A stretch of DNA of 64,000 bases from Balanoglossus misakiensis (Eukaryota > Hemichordata), in assembly GCA_040954595.2 (NCBI GenBank), contig CM082579.2, positions 13,454,001 through 13,518,000 on the forward strand, in the 5' to 3' direction. Shown here piece after piece: positions 11,297 through 21,412 of this stretch; within the stretch, counting starts at the first letter, position 1; every line of letters starts with the position of its first letter. Below the pieces are notes generated by a model that saw nothing but the letters and a program-made list of their open reading frames with translations, was not told the DNA's origin and ran no database searches. The translations under genes were made by a program, and so were the position numbers.

Positions 11297-12032
11297 GTAA
11301 AGTCTCCAGTGTTGCTTATGAGACATTTGTCAAATTAGGTCCGCACATAATTAGACCACCAAGTGAAGTGTGAGATATAGTAGAATATTGCCATGTTGAT
11401 CTTCACTACAATATTAGTTAAAGTTATATAGCACTCTGTGATCAACGAGTTGAAAATACAGCATGAGCTGTAGTCCCCTTCATCAGCTGTACACGTAGAA
11501 TGAACAGAGAAACAGAGAATCATGGGGTATTCAAAGTAGGAAATATGTGCAGGACCAGGTGCATCGATCAGAAAAATTTCCTACAGTGGATTTTCTATCT
11601 GAGGATGGTGACTTCATGACCGCGATATTGTGCCCTAGAGCGAGGCACTTTACTTCTCATTGCTCTTGGGAGACTGGCTTTGTAGAGGTGATTTGCACCT
11701 GTTCTAGTCTTTCTACTAGACATATTTTCTGTGTTTGCGATTGATGAATTACTGTCTAATGGGAAATTTTTTGTAAACTTCGCGAGAACCAACAAATGCG
11801 AATTAAAAAGTCATATAAAAATGTTTTTCGGGGATATTGGTGAAGTTAGTGAAATATAAGAATGCGAAATTTAATTGTAGCATAACAGCTGTCTCTATTG
11901 ATATTGCGAAAATTTCTTGTCACAGAAATTTCCCGTTTATTTAGTGTGTGTGTCTGTCAGTCTGTTGCATCAGTAACGACTTCACATGTGGATGCCACAT
12001 TTTGATTCTTAGCAAATGTTGTATTTTGACAC

Positions 12033-12181
12033 AGAGGAGTCCATTCCTCAATCATATCACCCCGCAAACGGCCTGAACTCCAAAAACTTAGCAACAAAGC
12101 GTGAAGTACAGATGGTACCTATGAAGGATTATGCGGCTGATCCACACCACATGATACTTCTCAAAGGTTATCAACTTGCTG
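12033..12181 (+). pseudogene. MED25: MED25-like exon A, copy 4
   Basis: Identical to copies 2 and 3 over the exon, with lost acceptor AG and shared frameshift. Confidence 0.75.
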
Positions 12182-12718
12182 GTAGGTATCTGTTGCTATG
12201 CAAATATTTGCAATCATACCATCCTGATTCTAAAGTTCACAGGTCAAATATATAACTTGTTTATGTGGCCATTTACAACCAATTCATCATTTTGTGGTTT
12301 GTTAAAATGTTACTCGAAATCGGTACTTCCATGAAATGGTTGTAATATATTTAATAATATTTATTACACATCACAAATTATTATGCGCTCTTGGTTGGCT
12401 AATACTAAATATGATAGTACTTCATGACCTCTGCACACGAACTGTGCCTTACAGAAGTTATTTTCGCGAGTGATGCAGTGTATTCTGTTGCAGTACTTTC
12501 ACAAGCCAAGCATTTTATTCCCCATCATGTCAATGCCTGGCCAATGAATTACACATCCTCCTGAAAATTGCTGGTAGGTGAGAAATCAGTTTCCATGGTT
12601 GCATCCTGGATGAAACACTGGTACAGGTTCAAGACAAGTTTAGTGACATTGTGTAAATCCACAGAAGAATTTCACATCAACTCTATAATCTTCAATTTTT
12701 CTCATGATTGTGTTTCAG

Positions 12719-12913
12719 AAAAATCTGTGTCAAGTGGTGATACATAAGAGGTTGTCATCGTGAAACCTAAAACCATAGCAACCACTTCAGTGTCTACAAC
12801 CACTACCACAACACAGCCATTGAAACCCGCATCAACAGTTACCATGTTTACAGCATCTACCTCCAGTATGACCTCAAATCCTCTCAAATCAACTGTTGGA
12901 AGTTCAACTCCAG
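12719..12913 (+). pseudogene. MED25: MED25-like exon B, copy 4
   Basis: Like the other copies with the same TAA. It has GTCATCGTGAAACC instead of GTCATCATGAAACC, a change shared with the B copy at 24208, which suggests copy 4 is nearest the ancestral state. Confidence 0.62.
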
Positions 12914-13594
12914 GTAAAGTCTCCAGTGTTGCTTATGAGACATTTGTCAAATTAGGTCCGCACATAATTAGACCACCAAGTGAAGTGTGAGATATAGTAG
13001 AATATTGCCATGTTGATCTTCACTACAATATTAGTTAAAGTTATATAGCACTCTGTGATCAACGAGTTGAAAATACAGCATGAGCTGTAGTCCCCTTCAT
13101 CAGCTGTACACGTAGAATGAACAGAGAAACAGAGAATCATGGGGTATTCAAAGTAGGAAATATGTGCAGGACCAGGTGCATCGATCAGAAAAATTTCCTA
13201 CAGTGGATTTTCTATCTGAGGATGGTGACTTCATGACCGCGATATTGTGCCCTTGAGCGAGGCACTTTACTTCTCATTGCTCTTGGGAGACTGGCTTTGT
13301 AGAGGTGATTTGCACCTGTTCTAGTCTTTCTACTAGACATATTTTCTGTGTTTGCGATTGATGAATTACTGTCTAATGGGAAATTTTTGTAAACTTCGCG
13401 AGAACCAACAAATGCGAATTAAAAAGTCATATAAAAATGTTTTTCGGGGATATTGGTGAAGTTAGTGAAATATAAGAATGCGAAATTTAATTGTAGCATA
13501 ACAGCTGTCTCTATTGATATTGCGAAAATTTCTTGTCACAGAAATTTCCCGTTTTACAGTTCATAAATAAATCAACTAGATCTTTTTACTGCAG

Positions 13595-13857
13595 ATGCCA
13601 CACCAACTAATCATCTGTTACCTGGACGACCAAGTCAAATTGGAAGTCAGTCTCCACAACAACTGTCATCCTCTCAACAGAAACTGACTCAACCGAGTCA
13701 GCCCCAGATGCAGGGCCAAGGTAAAAGGTCATCAATGCCTGTTGCCCAGCCTACCAGTTTACCAAACCAACCAGTATCCACTGTCACAGCAAACAGGACA
13801 CAACAACCCAATGTGACTGCCTCAAGTATCCCCATGAGACAATTTTTGTCCACTCAG
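13595..13857 (+). CDS. MED25: MED25-like exon C (Gln/Ser/Pro-rich)
   Basis: The exon has acceptor TTTTTACTGCAG and donor CAG|GTACAG. Joined in phase 1 to exon B it is fully open: ATPTNHLLPGRPSQIGSQSP, then a Gln/Ser-rich run, ending ASSIPMRQFLSTQ. MED25 has a Gln/Pro-rich low-complexity region between VWA and ACID domains, so content and position agree, though sequence identity there is weak in general. Assignment rests mainly on linkage and phase. A second copy at 26978-28430 is split by a Tigger-like element. Confidence 0.65.
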
Positions 13858-14258
13858 GTACAGTTGTTGTCTATGTGATTTAAATTAGCTGTTTCTAGTT
13901 ACCCATCTTGTGAATTGAAAGCTTTTTATGACTGTTTCACATAGCCTTGTGTTACCATTTTCTATACAGTAAACTATTGTTTCAAAACACATTCAAAACT
14001 TCTGTTTTGGTTGCTAGAAACCCATTGTGAATGCAAAGACTCTTTTGGATAATGCCTGAGACTCAGTGATCAATTTCAATTTTTAATGAGATTAATGTTG
14101 ATAAGCCCTAATGTGGGTATGTGTGTTGAAAATAGGACTTAGAGAGTTGCAAGCTCAACATCGAATCAAAAATTGAAGTCATGAATTTAAAATGGGGTTT
14201 TGAATACTGGCCTTGATAATGCTTCATATTAACTAGGTTTGTTACTCTTTTTGGACAG

Positions 14259-14424
14259 GCAACTTCACCACCAAAGATGACTTCCCAGCATGCACCAGCT
14301 GCTGCACTGAAAGTCGCAGAGGGTGTCATGCAAATGGCAAATGCTAGTCAGTTCAGTAAGATGCCACCAATTGCTGCTGTGAATCCTATCAACTCACAGT
14401 CACGACAGAAATGGCCACAAAGAG
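14259..14424 (+). CDS. MED25: MED25-like exon D
   Basis: The exon has acceptor TTGGACAG and donor AGAG|GTAGGT. It starts in phase 0, as exon C requires, and is open: ATSPPKMTSQHAPAAALKVA then EGVMQMANASQFSKMPPIAA and further to QKWPQRG. The AAAL/QxAxxA character resembles the AAQNAVEAAKNQ-like segment of vertebrate MED25, but only loosely. It ends in phase 1. The paralogous exon at 28866 has a stop codon. Confidence 0.6.
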
Positions 14425-14432
14425 GTAGGTAC

Positions 14433-14720
14433 AGTCAAACCTGTCTATACTGGCCAGTCAAGGGACTTCCAAAACTGACATTTATAGACAGGTGGCTTCT
14501 ATAGACTGGTCAATAAATGTGCAATGTACATGTACATGAAATGAAACAAAGTTGCCACTACATAGAGGTGGCCACAAACACATAGTTGACTGTCATATAT
14601 GTTATGTTGCCATGGCAGTCATTTACCATGAGTTCGATTATACATTGCCAAAACCGGAGGAAAAAAATATTCAAGTTCCCCTTTTCATATTCTCCATCAA
14701 TGGTATAATACGCCAGTGTC
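14433..14720 (+). repeat. MITE-like CAGTCAAACCTGTCT end and adjoining repeat
   Basis: It starts TACAGTCAAACCTGTCTATA, with inverted GACAGGTGGCTTCTATAGA inside. It is related to the elements at 49634-49819 and 54365-54550 and is copied at 29054-29355 by the segmental duplication. No gene is seen. Confidence 0.55.
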
Positions 14721-15216
14721 ATGACCACACACAACTTCCACCCTGCTTGTAGCCACGAGAGTGAAAAAAACCTCACCAATATGAACAATCGGTCTCTATC
14801 ATTTATTCATTTTGGGCGAGTTTTTATGCTCATATCATTCAAGCGGGATGGAAATTGTGTATGGTTGAACATTCATTCACTACATATACATATGTACATT
14901 AACATAAAATGTCTCTTGTATCAAACATAATGGAAAAAAAGGGCAGCGAGAGAGAGACTTTGTCCCTTTAATAGAAATGTGCATCTATTTCAACTATTAC
15001 TTCTGTCTTGAACAATCTTTCCTTAATAGAGTGGTGTACTGATTAGAGAGATGTCTTATTGACAGGTTTCACTGTATAATATCAACATTTTCAGTTCCAT
15101 AATCCTTCAGTGTTTGCCAGAGAATTTCGACAGCACTCAAAAACTTTCTCTGCCATACTCACAATAAGAGAAAGCTTGCACCTGTGTTTTACTGTTAAAT
15201 TACCATACCACAAAAA

Positions 15217-15416
15217 ACAGTTTGTTTTTGCGAGCAATAAAGTTTTCACGAAATATGCGAGAACCAACAAACGTGAAAATAAAAAGTCGCGTGAAATGTT
15301 TTTCGTAGATAAAGATGCAATGAAATACGAGAATGTGAAAATTAATCCTCGCGTAACAGTTTGGTCTTTTAATGTCGCGAAAAATTTCCTTTCATGAAAA
15401 TAATCCGTTTTACAGT
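15217..15416. mobile_element. MITE with ACTGTAAAACGG ends, second copy
   Basis: Homologous to 5821-6027 through the segmental duplication. The right end ATAATCCGTTTTACAGT is intact and the left end is altered to ACAGTTTGTTTTTGCG. Confidence 0.65.
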
Positions 15417-15612
15417 CTGGTAATATTGAAGGTCAGAATGCTTTTGATGAGAGAACAATACACCAGTTGCAAAGTATCTTGACAAACATGAAATGATTGA
15501 ATTCTCCAAAGAAGATATAATCTCGCAGTTGGTGTGTTGTTTCCTCATCAAAAGCATTCTGACCTTCAATATTATTCTGTTGAGCTATACATGCAATCTA
15601 GTCTATATATGA

Positions 15613-15724
15613 ACAGAAACATTGTATATTGATCTGCAACTCTCCTCCACATCCCTTGCCAAGTCAAGATAGTATTAATTACAGTGGATTTACTGCAAAA
15701 CAATTGGCTGCCATGTTGGGTGAG
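15613..15724 (+). pseudogene. MED25: Truncated second copy of the LICNSPPY MED25 exon
   Basis: It matches 6647-6760 with a GAG|GTAAG donor retained, but the deletion that removed about 430 bp upstream (junction CTATATATG|AACAGAAACATTG) also took the splice acceptor and the first codons. Substitutions change PYPLPS to PHPLPS and AEQL to AKQL. It is probably non-functional. Confidence 0.8.
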
Positions 15725-15943
15725 GTAAGCAGTGTTTTCTCCAGGACGCGCGATTGCGTGATTCCCCCTCGATTCCCCCTCTTTTACACTTGAATCGCCC
15801 CTTGAACTTGTTACAAGGGGCGATTCAATCGCCCCTTTCTAGAGCAGCCCACCTAGCCAGTACTTGTGCGTCCATGCCTCCATAGCATGCACTGTCAGTC
15901 AAAACACTGGGAAAATGGCCGATATTACTGCATGCTGGCCTAT

Positions 15944-17323
15944 CAGTGTTAGCGGTAGGATTTCAAAAGCATTAGCCATTTTGGCTAATGACACCTAAAT
16001 TCAATTAGCCAAATTAGAAATTGATTAGCCATTTTTTTCGCAATTTTATCCTGCTTGACAAATAAATTTGTAGACACGAATGTTTACTTCTACTTAAAAT
16101 AAATACAACACAAATGACATTTTCTGGATTGCTTTTGTTTATAACAACAATACTTGTATGGTACACAAATGTTTGTACCATCACATTTTTACACAACACT
16201 TATTTTCACACAATGATATGCAATAAAAGGATGATACATCTACAGTGTTTTCTCTTGACCGAGCTTTTTGAGCAATTGTCTGCCGCCTAAAAATCACGCA
16301 ACTGCCTACTTGCCATTGACTTGAAACATAGACTAAACACATCCAGCAATATACTGAGAACGAGGTCTGTGATAGCGACCTAAGTGCAGGGTTCGACACT
16401 GCTATAAAATGTTCACTTTCCCGCAGGACCAGTAAAATGTATAATTCAGTGGTCCTGTGAAATATTTGCTAGTCACGTCAACAAGTCTCATGATTTTCAC
16501 ATTTTTCGTAGCAAAGGGAATCTGGAAAGGGATGTATTGAGAGGTATGCATATGGCATGCTGGAAATGAGGCCACATGTACAATTGTCACAGGAGGTACT
16601 AAATTTTAAACCAAACTCAAGCAAGGTACATAATTTAATTAGTCTTAAAAAAGATGCAAAATATAAGAAGAACACTAGAATTGAAGCCAAACTAGCAAAG
16701 CCAGGTGAGACTTTGGCAGAGAAAATTCTCAGTTGCTGTTCGTTTTACTCTTGTGGTTGGATAATTTCGGTGAGTACTTTTGGGTCTACCTACAGTCAGG
16801 GTCTGTAGGTAGACCCAAAAGTACTCACAGTACAGATGCCAAAATACTAAATAAGAGCATGGGAATTTATCTTTTCTGAAACTACTTTGGCTTTGCAATC
16901 GCCTTATCAAAAAGAAACTTCCATAAACAACCTGTATACTTGACGCGTTCAAGTCAAGGCAGACCTAAATGTATCAATTTGTAAGCATAACCCATTCAAA
17001 ACATGCAAATTAGGAAAAGACGCACATGCATTCTTTGCGTCCCCAGAGACACATACAGGAAATCAAGCGAGTGCGGTCACTAACTGGAAGAGCTGAATCC
17101 AATGCATTGCCTTACGATATTCAAGATACAGGGGGTGATGATCATTAACAGAACAACGCCAAACAAAATGGATGCCGCGAGAAAGCCTGAGTTACGATCA
17201 CGATCGAAGCTGCCGGGATCAAATTCGGACTTCGCCAAAGTGACGAATTGGGTGCAAAATAAATTCGCCAAATTGAATTTCATTTCGCTATAGCGAATTT
17301 GGCGAGCGCTAGCGCGAACACTG
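15944..17323. mobile_element. Nested element with CAGTGTTAGCG / CGCGAACACTG ends
   Basis: The left end CAGTGTTAGCGGTAG and right end CTAGCGCGAACACTG are imperfect inverted repeats. CCTAT flanks both sides (15939-15943 and 17324-17328). Subterminal regions are rich in TTAGCCAAATT (left) and TTCGCCAAATT (right). A GCAGGGTTCGACACT motif at 16386 may mark another, truncated hAT-like end. No coherent transposase frame is visible. Confidence 0.5.
16770..16828. repeat. Perfect 25-bp hairpin with 9-nt loop
   Basis: The arm 16770-16794 (GTGAGTACTTTTGGGTCTAC and on to CTACA) is perfectly complementary to 16804-16828, separated by GTCAGGGTC. It lies inside the nested element. No T-run follows, so a terminator reading is not supported. 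Confidence 0.9.
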
Positions 17324-18186
17324 CCTATACATTTTAACTTCCCACCCCCAAAACTATGTTGTAGATGTCTTTCACATTCAATTATGTGTACTTTAGCTCC
17401 AGGGCTATAGTGTGCAATTATTGGAACAGCCAAAGAGTTCTATCTGGACACCGTCTAAATTTAGAGCACACATTCAAGTGAACTTGTTGTTATGGTGACC
17501 TTTGAAATTGGGTTGGCAGAACGTAACAATTTTATGCAAATTAAGAGAACTGCGTTCATGCCATGGCGATTATCAAGGATGTATAATTTTTCCGTGACCT
17601 CGTTTTCTTACTTAGGAAGGAAAGTTATTCAATATGTACAGAGACTGTTTACTTTGAGTAGTGTGCCTAGCCACGTACAGATGGGGAAGTGTACTGCAGA
17701 AATCTGAAGGAAAATATACCACTTCAATTTATTCCACTATTAATGGTTTCACAATCTAATATTTTGGCAGCTAAACTGAAACTTTTAAAAGCAAACAAGA
17801 TAATTTTTTCCCAGGTATAGTATTAAAGAAAGACACTATTGTTTTTGCAGTTGCATTCATTTTATTCATTTCACTCTCCTTGCCAGGGGAGCAGTTCTTA
17901 GTCACTCTCCTACCACTTGTATAAAAAATTTCAGGAAAGTTATTTTCAGCTCTCCAGCATTTTTTAAATTACACGCCCTGAAAGTTATGCAAGCTGGATT
18001 GTTCCTCTGCAAAACCTACTAATTTATTATTCAAAATGGTCATTACTTGATATTTACCTAAGTAACATAAATTATGCAAATCATGATTCCCCCCTATTTT
18101 GACCAAATCCCCCCTTAATTTTAGACTAAGGGGGAACATTCCCCCCTTCTCTCAACATCCTGGAGAAAACACTGGGTCAGCGATGT

Positions 18187-18354
18187 AAAGGAGTAGCTCT
18201 AAGTGAGCGCTGTTTAAGGTGCGGTGGGGACAGTAGGGGTCTGTGTGCCAGCCAATCATATGCTGTCTGAAGCCCGCCGGAGGGAAAGTTTCCCGGGCTT
18301 GTCATTGCCACTTTTGCATTCGGCGGAGCAGCAGGCTGGACACGGGACGCTATT
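18187..18354 (+). repeat. Ngaro split direct repeat A1
   Basis: It starts AAGGAGTAGCTCTAAGTGAG and ends GGACACGGGACGCTATT. About 95% identical by eye to A2 (22645-22811). It contains an inverted GGGAAAGTTTCCCGGGC core that could form a hairpin. Confidence 0.9.
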
Positions 18355-18508
18355 CCCTTCCGTAGTGTCAAGCGACACTGACAGCGGACTGTACGTTTAT
18401 TCAAGTGGTACACTTTGACTTTCACGATCCTTGAGACAGCGGAACTGACCCATTCAGAGGTATTGTCACGATTTCTGAGATTATCGCTAACCTACCTTAT
18501 CCACAGTT

Positions 18509-19855
18509 TTGAGACTTGGCTCGAACGCTCCCCCGATTGACACTGCTACTTTTGCCGCGTCGGACTGGCGAGAAAAAAGGGCAACGCTGAAGACACCTCA
18601 AACGCTACCTACGGGTAGGCCCGTGCCTGATCCTTCGCTCATTATATCTGGGTCTGTACCTGAATCAGTGCCCGCGCCGGACTCTGAAGTACAAAACTGG
18701 GCCGATCAACATGGGATCTTACTGCCAACTCTGAATGTGTTAGCGGCCAACGGGTTTACTACGATGCAAGTGGTCAGATTAATTCAGCATGACGATTTAT
18801 ATTTCATGAAGATATCTCCTCTTGCCCAGTTTCGGCAATTGGACGCAGCGCTTATCGAGCTTGCCTCACAGAAACGTACGACCGCTCGACGGGCAGATGT
18901 GGCGGGAGATCGAGATGCCACCCAAGTCGCTGACCGGAACCGTGCGCCCTCGCATACGACGGCCGGACAACAATACACAGACAACATGGTGGCCCCCAGT
19001 ACATCAGACTCCCACGAAGCCAGTTCAGCGAGCGCGAAGACCGTCGACTCCGAACAGGCACAAAAGGCAAGTCGAGGAGAAGTTGGACTGGACTCGCTGC
19101 TTCAGGCGTTGAATATCAACGCGGGACCACTGAACAATGACCTGACCCCGCCCAGGAAGATACCTCAGCGCATGGACTTAGAACCCATGGTGTATTTAAA
19201 ACCGGCGTCCATGGCAGGTTTGAAATTTTATGACATTGTTGACTATGTACCAAGCTCCCTACAGGCTAAGGTCGACCAAAAAGTGCTGGCCTTTGGAGCG
19301 GGGGAAAACAAACTGGTGTTTGAATCGGGTCCATCAAAACCAAAATTAGGGTTGGTGACCCCTCAGCAATGGTCTGCGGCCAACTCTCGCATTTTGTACG
19401 AACTCATTTCAAAGCACAATTACAACCTTACTCAAGTACAAGAGTATTCAGCATACACCATTAAAGTGTGTCAACTGGCAGACCGATATGAATGGGTGTC
19501 TGTTTTGCATTATGATCGGGAGTTCCGTAAACTACAAGCAGCCTATAATTTACCATGGGGAACTGACTCCCAACATTTGTCCACTGTGTATTTGAGGGAA
19601 AAAGGGGCAGTGCAAAACAAAGCACGGGGGTCATATCAGGTCAAAAATGGTAAGTCTACTTCTGCGGCGCCCGTTGATGTCAAGACAGGACAACCCATTT
19701 GTATCGGTTACAATAAAGGGGATTGCAAGTTCGGGGTAAAATGTAATTACAGTCATATATGTTTGGATTGCAAAAAGGGCCATTCCAAAATCAACCACCC
19801 AAACTTGTCAGGGGGGAACCAAAGAGCGAGAACAAGCCGCTTCAAGGGTAACTGA
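18509..19855 (+). CDS. Ngaro Gag-like protein with CCCH zinc finger
   Basis: A 448-codon open frame, nucleocapsid-like ORF1 of the retrotransposon. Near the C-terminus is CIGYNKGDCKFGVKCNYSH, a C-x7-C-x5-C-x3-H zinc finger, followed by CLDCKKGH..H, a second cysteine/histidine cluster; both fit nucleic-acid binding. There is no ATG before codon 86 (18764), and an in-frame TAA at 18488-18490 precedes the open region. The frame opens at CTAACCTACCTTATCCACAG, which resembles a branch point plus 3' splice site, so the start may be supplied by splicing. The C-terminal tail overlaps the pol frame, which lies one base ahead. Confidence 0.8.
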   Translation: MRLGSNAPPIDTATFAASDWREKRATLKTPQTLPTGRPVPDPSLIISGSVPESVPAPDSEVQNWADQHGILLPTLNVLAANGFTTMQVVRLIQHDDLYFMKISPLAQFRQLDAALIELASQKRTTARRADVAGDRDATQVADRNRAPSHTTAGQQYTDNMVAPSTSDSHEASSASAKTVDSEQAQKASRGEVGLDSLLQALNINAGPLNNDLTPPRKIPQRMDLEPMVYLKPASMAGLKFYDIVDYVPSSLQAKVDQKVLAFGAGENKLVFESGPSKPKLGLVTPQQWSAANSRILYELISKHNYNLTQVQEYSAYTIKVCQLADRYEWVSVLHYDREFRKLQAAYNLPWGTDSQHLSTVYLREKGAVQNKARGSYQVKNGKSTSAAPVDVKTGQPICIGYNKGDCKFGVKCNYSHICLDCKKGHSKINHPNLSGGNQRARTSRFKGN

Positions 19856-19856
19856 C

Positions 19857-21412
19857 CTGCCCACCCCTCCCCCCTTCCCTTCAGCCTTACGTTATGAAGC
19901 CTGGGTTACTGAAATTTTCCCCAATGACCCAGACAAAGATTTTATTCTTGACGGGATTGAACAGGGTTTTTGCATTGTCGATCCTGGTTCTAATATCCGC
20001 CCTGCTGAGACAAATAATTACAAATCTGCAACGGACCCCTCATTTCGTGTTGCAGTGGAGGAACAAATTTTGGTTGAGTTGAGTGAAGGTCGTTATGAGG
20101 TCACATCTGACAAACCAACTATTGTAAGCGCACTGGGGGCCATTCCCAAACAAAACTCACCAGATGTTAGACTGATTCATGATTGCAGTCAACCGCCCAA
20201 TTTTGCAGTCAACGACTATGCAACTAATCCTTCGTTTTCCTTCCAAACCTTTGGGGAGGCCACCAAATTAATTAAGCCAGGGTCCTTTTTAGCTAAGGTG
20301 GATTTGAAGTCTGCATACAGGTCTGTCCGTATCCATCCATCTATTAATAGTGCTACTGGGTTGAAATGGACCTTTTCTAACATGCAAGAGGCTACTTATA
20401 TGTTCGACACGAGGCTCCCATTTGGAGCCAAAAAGGCCCCCATCATTTTTCACCGTCTCACCCAAGCTGTGCGTAGGATGATGCATCGCAAGGGTTATGT
20501 TTGTTTAGTGGTCTACCTTGATGATTTCCTCATTGTTGCAGATACTTACCAGGAGTGCCAAATTGCCCTGAACACCCTTATTTCATTGCTTCGTAAGTTA
20601 GGGTTTGCTATTGCTTGGGGTAAGGTTGAGAGACCCACTCAACGGTTAGTATTTTTAGGTATTGAAATTGATACCCGCGCTTTTACTGTTGCCTTGCTGC
20701 TGCCAAAGCTTCATGAGCTTTATTCATTGCTGCTTATTTTTCACACAAAAACACATGCATCCCGCCGCCAGCTGCAATTCCTTGCTGGGAAATTAAACTG
20801 GGCTTGCCAGGTCATTGTCGGAGGTAGGACTTTCCTCCGTCGCATCCTGGATTGCATTAATAATCTCCGCCAACCTTCTCATAAAGTTATCCTTGGTAGG
20901 GAATTTAAGGCCGATCTTGATTGGTGGATTCGCTTTTTACCACATTTTAATGGCACTTGCAAGATTCTGAATACAGACCCTATAACTGATGTGCATACAG
21001 ATGCTAGCAACACCGCTGCCGGTGCTTATTTTAAGGGGGATTGGGTGTACACCAGGTGGGCTGACTGGCCATCTACTTCACACTTCATATTAATTACAAA
21101 GAGGTGCTGGCTGTTGCAGTGGCAGCACAAAGATGGGCACCTGTGTGGGCAAATCATAGAGTTGTAATTCACTCGGACAGTATGTCTGCTATGGGTATGC
21201 TTAATAAGGGGACATGTCGCCATCCATTCATGATGTCTGTGCTTCGTTCTCTATTTTGGCTCTCAGCTTCTTACAACTTCAGCATTCAAGCAGTTTATGT
21301 TCCTGGTAAACTCAATCACATTCCTGATGCCATTTCCAGGTTGCATCAACCAGGTCAGTTCATGAGGTTGCATACACTGCTCCACCCTTATGGAGAGCTC
21401 CATCTTAGCTAG
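19857..21412 (+). pseudogene. Ngaro reverse transcriptase and RNase H (frameshifted)
   Basis: The frame is open upstream of the gag stop and continues through YEAWVTEIFPNDPDKDF into the RT. RT motifs include FLAKVDLKSAYR, LPFGAKKAP and the catalytic YLDDFL at 20514. RNase H motifs are DVHTDASNTAAGAYF, then after a one-base shift near 21085-21100, YKEVLAVA, HSDSMSAMGML and IPDAISRL. The shift divides the RNase H domain between two frames. The second frame ends at TAG 21410-21412, just before the recombinase. No ATG marks a separate start, so expression by frameshift or as a fusion is likely in intact relatives. Confidence 0.85.

Larger units (their letters stand above)
7111..13554 (+). repeat. 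Four-copy tandem array of a 1.62-kb MED25 exon-pair unit
   Basis: Units begin with GTTGCATCAGTAACGACTTC at 7111, 8730, 10347 and 11964, giving periods of 1619, 1617 and 1617. Each contains exon A, an intron, exon B, and a 3' segment ending in a truncated ACTGTAAAACGG-type MITE. Units 2-4 are nearly identical; unit 1 differs slightly more. Units 1-3 are joined to the next by a TG-rich linker, while unit 4 continues into the intact MITE end and exon C. The near-identity implies recent amplification or gene conversion, or both. Confidence 0.95.
15730..18174. mobile_element. CAGTGTTTTCTCC-ended DNA element, non-autonomous, with a nested insert
   Basis: The left end is CAGTGTTTTCTCCAGGA and the right end is its reverse complement TCCTGGAGAAAACACTG, a 17-bp perfect terminal inverted repeat. 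Inside each end are C-rich or G-rich ATTCCCCC blocks. Flanks are GGTAAG and GGTCAG, a possible 6-bp target duplication with one mismatch. The paralogous site at 6761 lacks the insert. No transposase is recognisable. A second element (15944-17323) and a long hairpin (16770-16828) lie within it. CAGTG termini recall hAT-like elements, but the duplication length does not fit cleanly. Confidence 0.7.

Noticed and set aside
7111-13554. CRISPR or satellite array
   Set aside because: Units are 1.6 kb with exons and introns, so this is a segmental tandem duplication in a eukaryote.
16386-16480. hAT end at GCAGGGTTCGACACT
   Set aside because: The motif resembles hAT termini, but no matching inverted end or target duplication was found, so it was not annotated as its own element.
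16557-16808. 83-codon frame in the CAGTG element
   Set aside because: It ends in the hairpin, has no transposase motif and no family resemblance.
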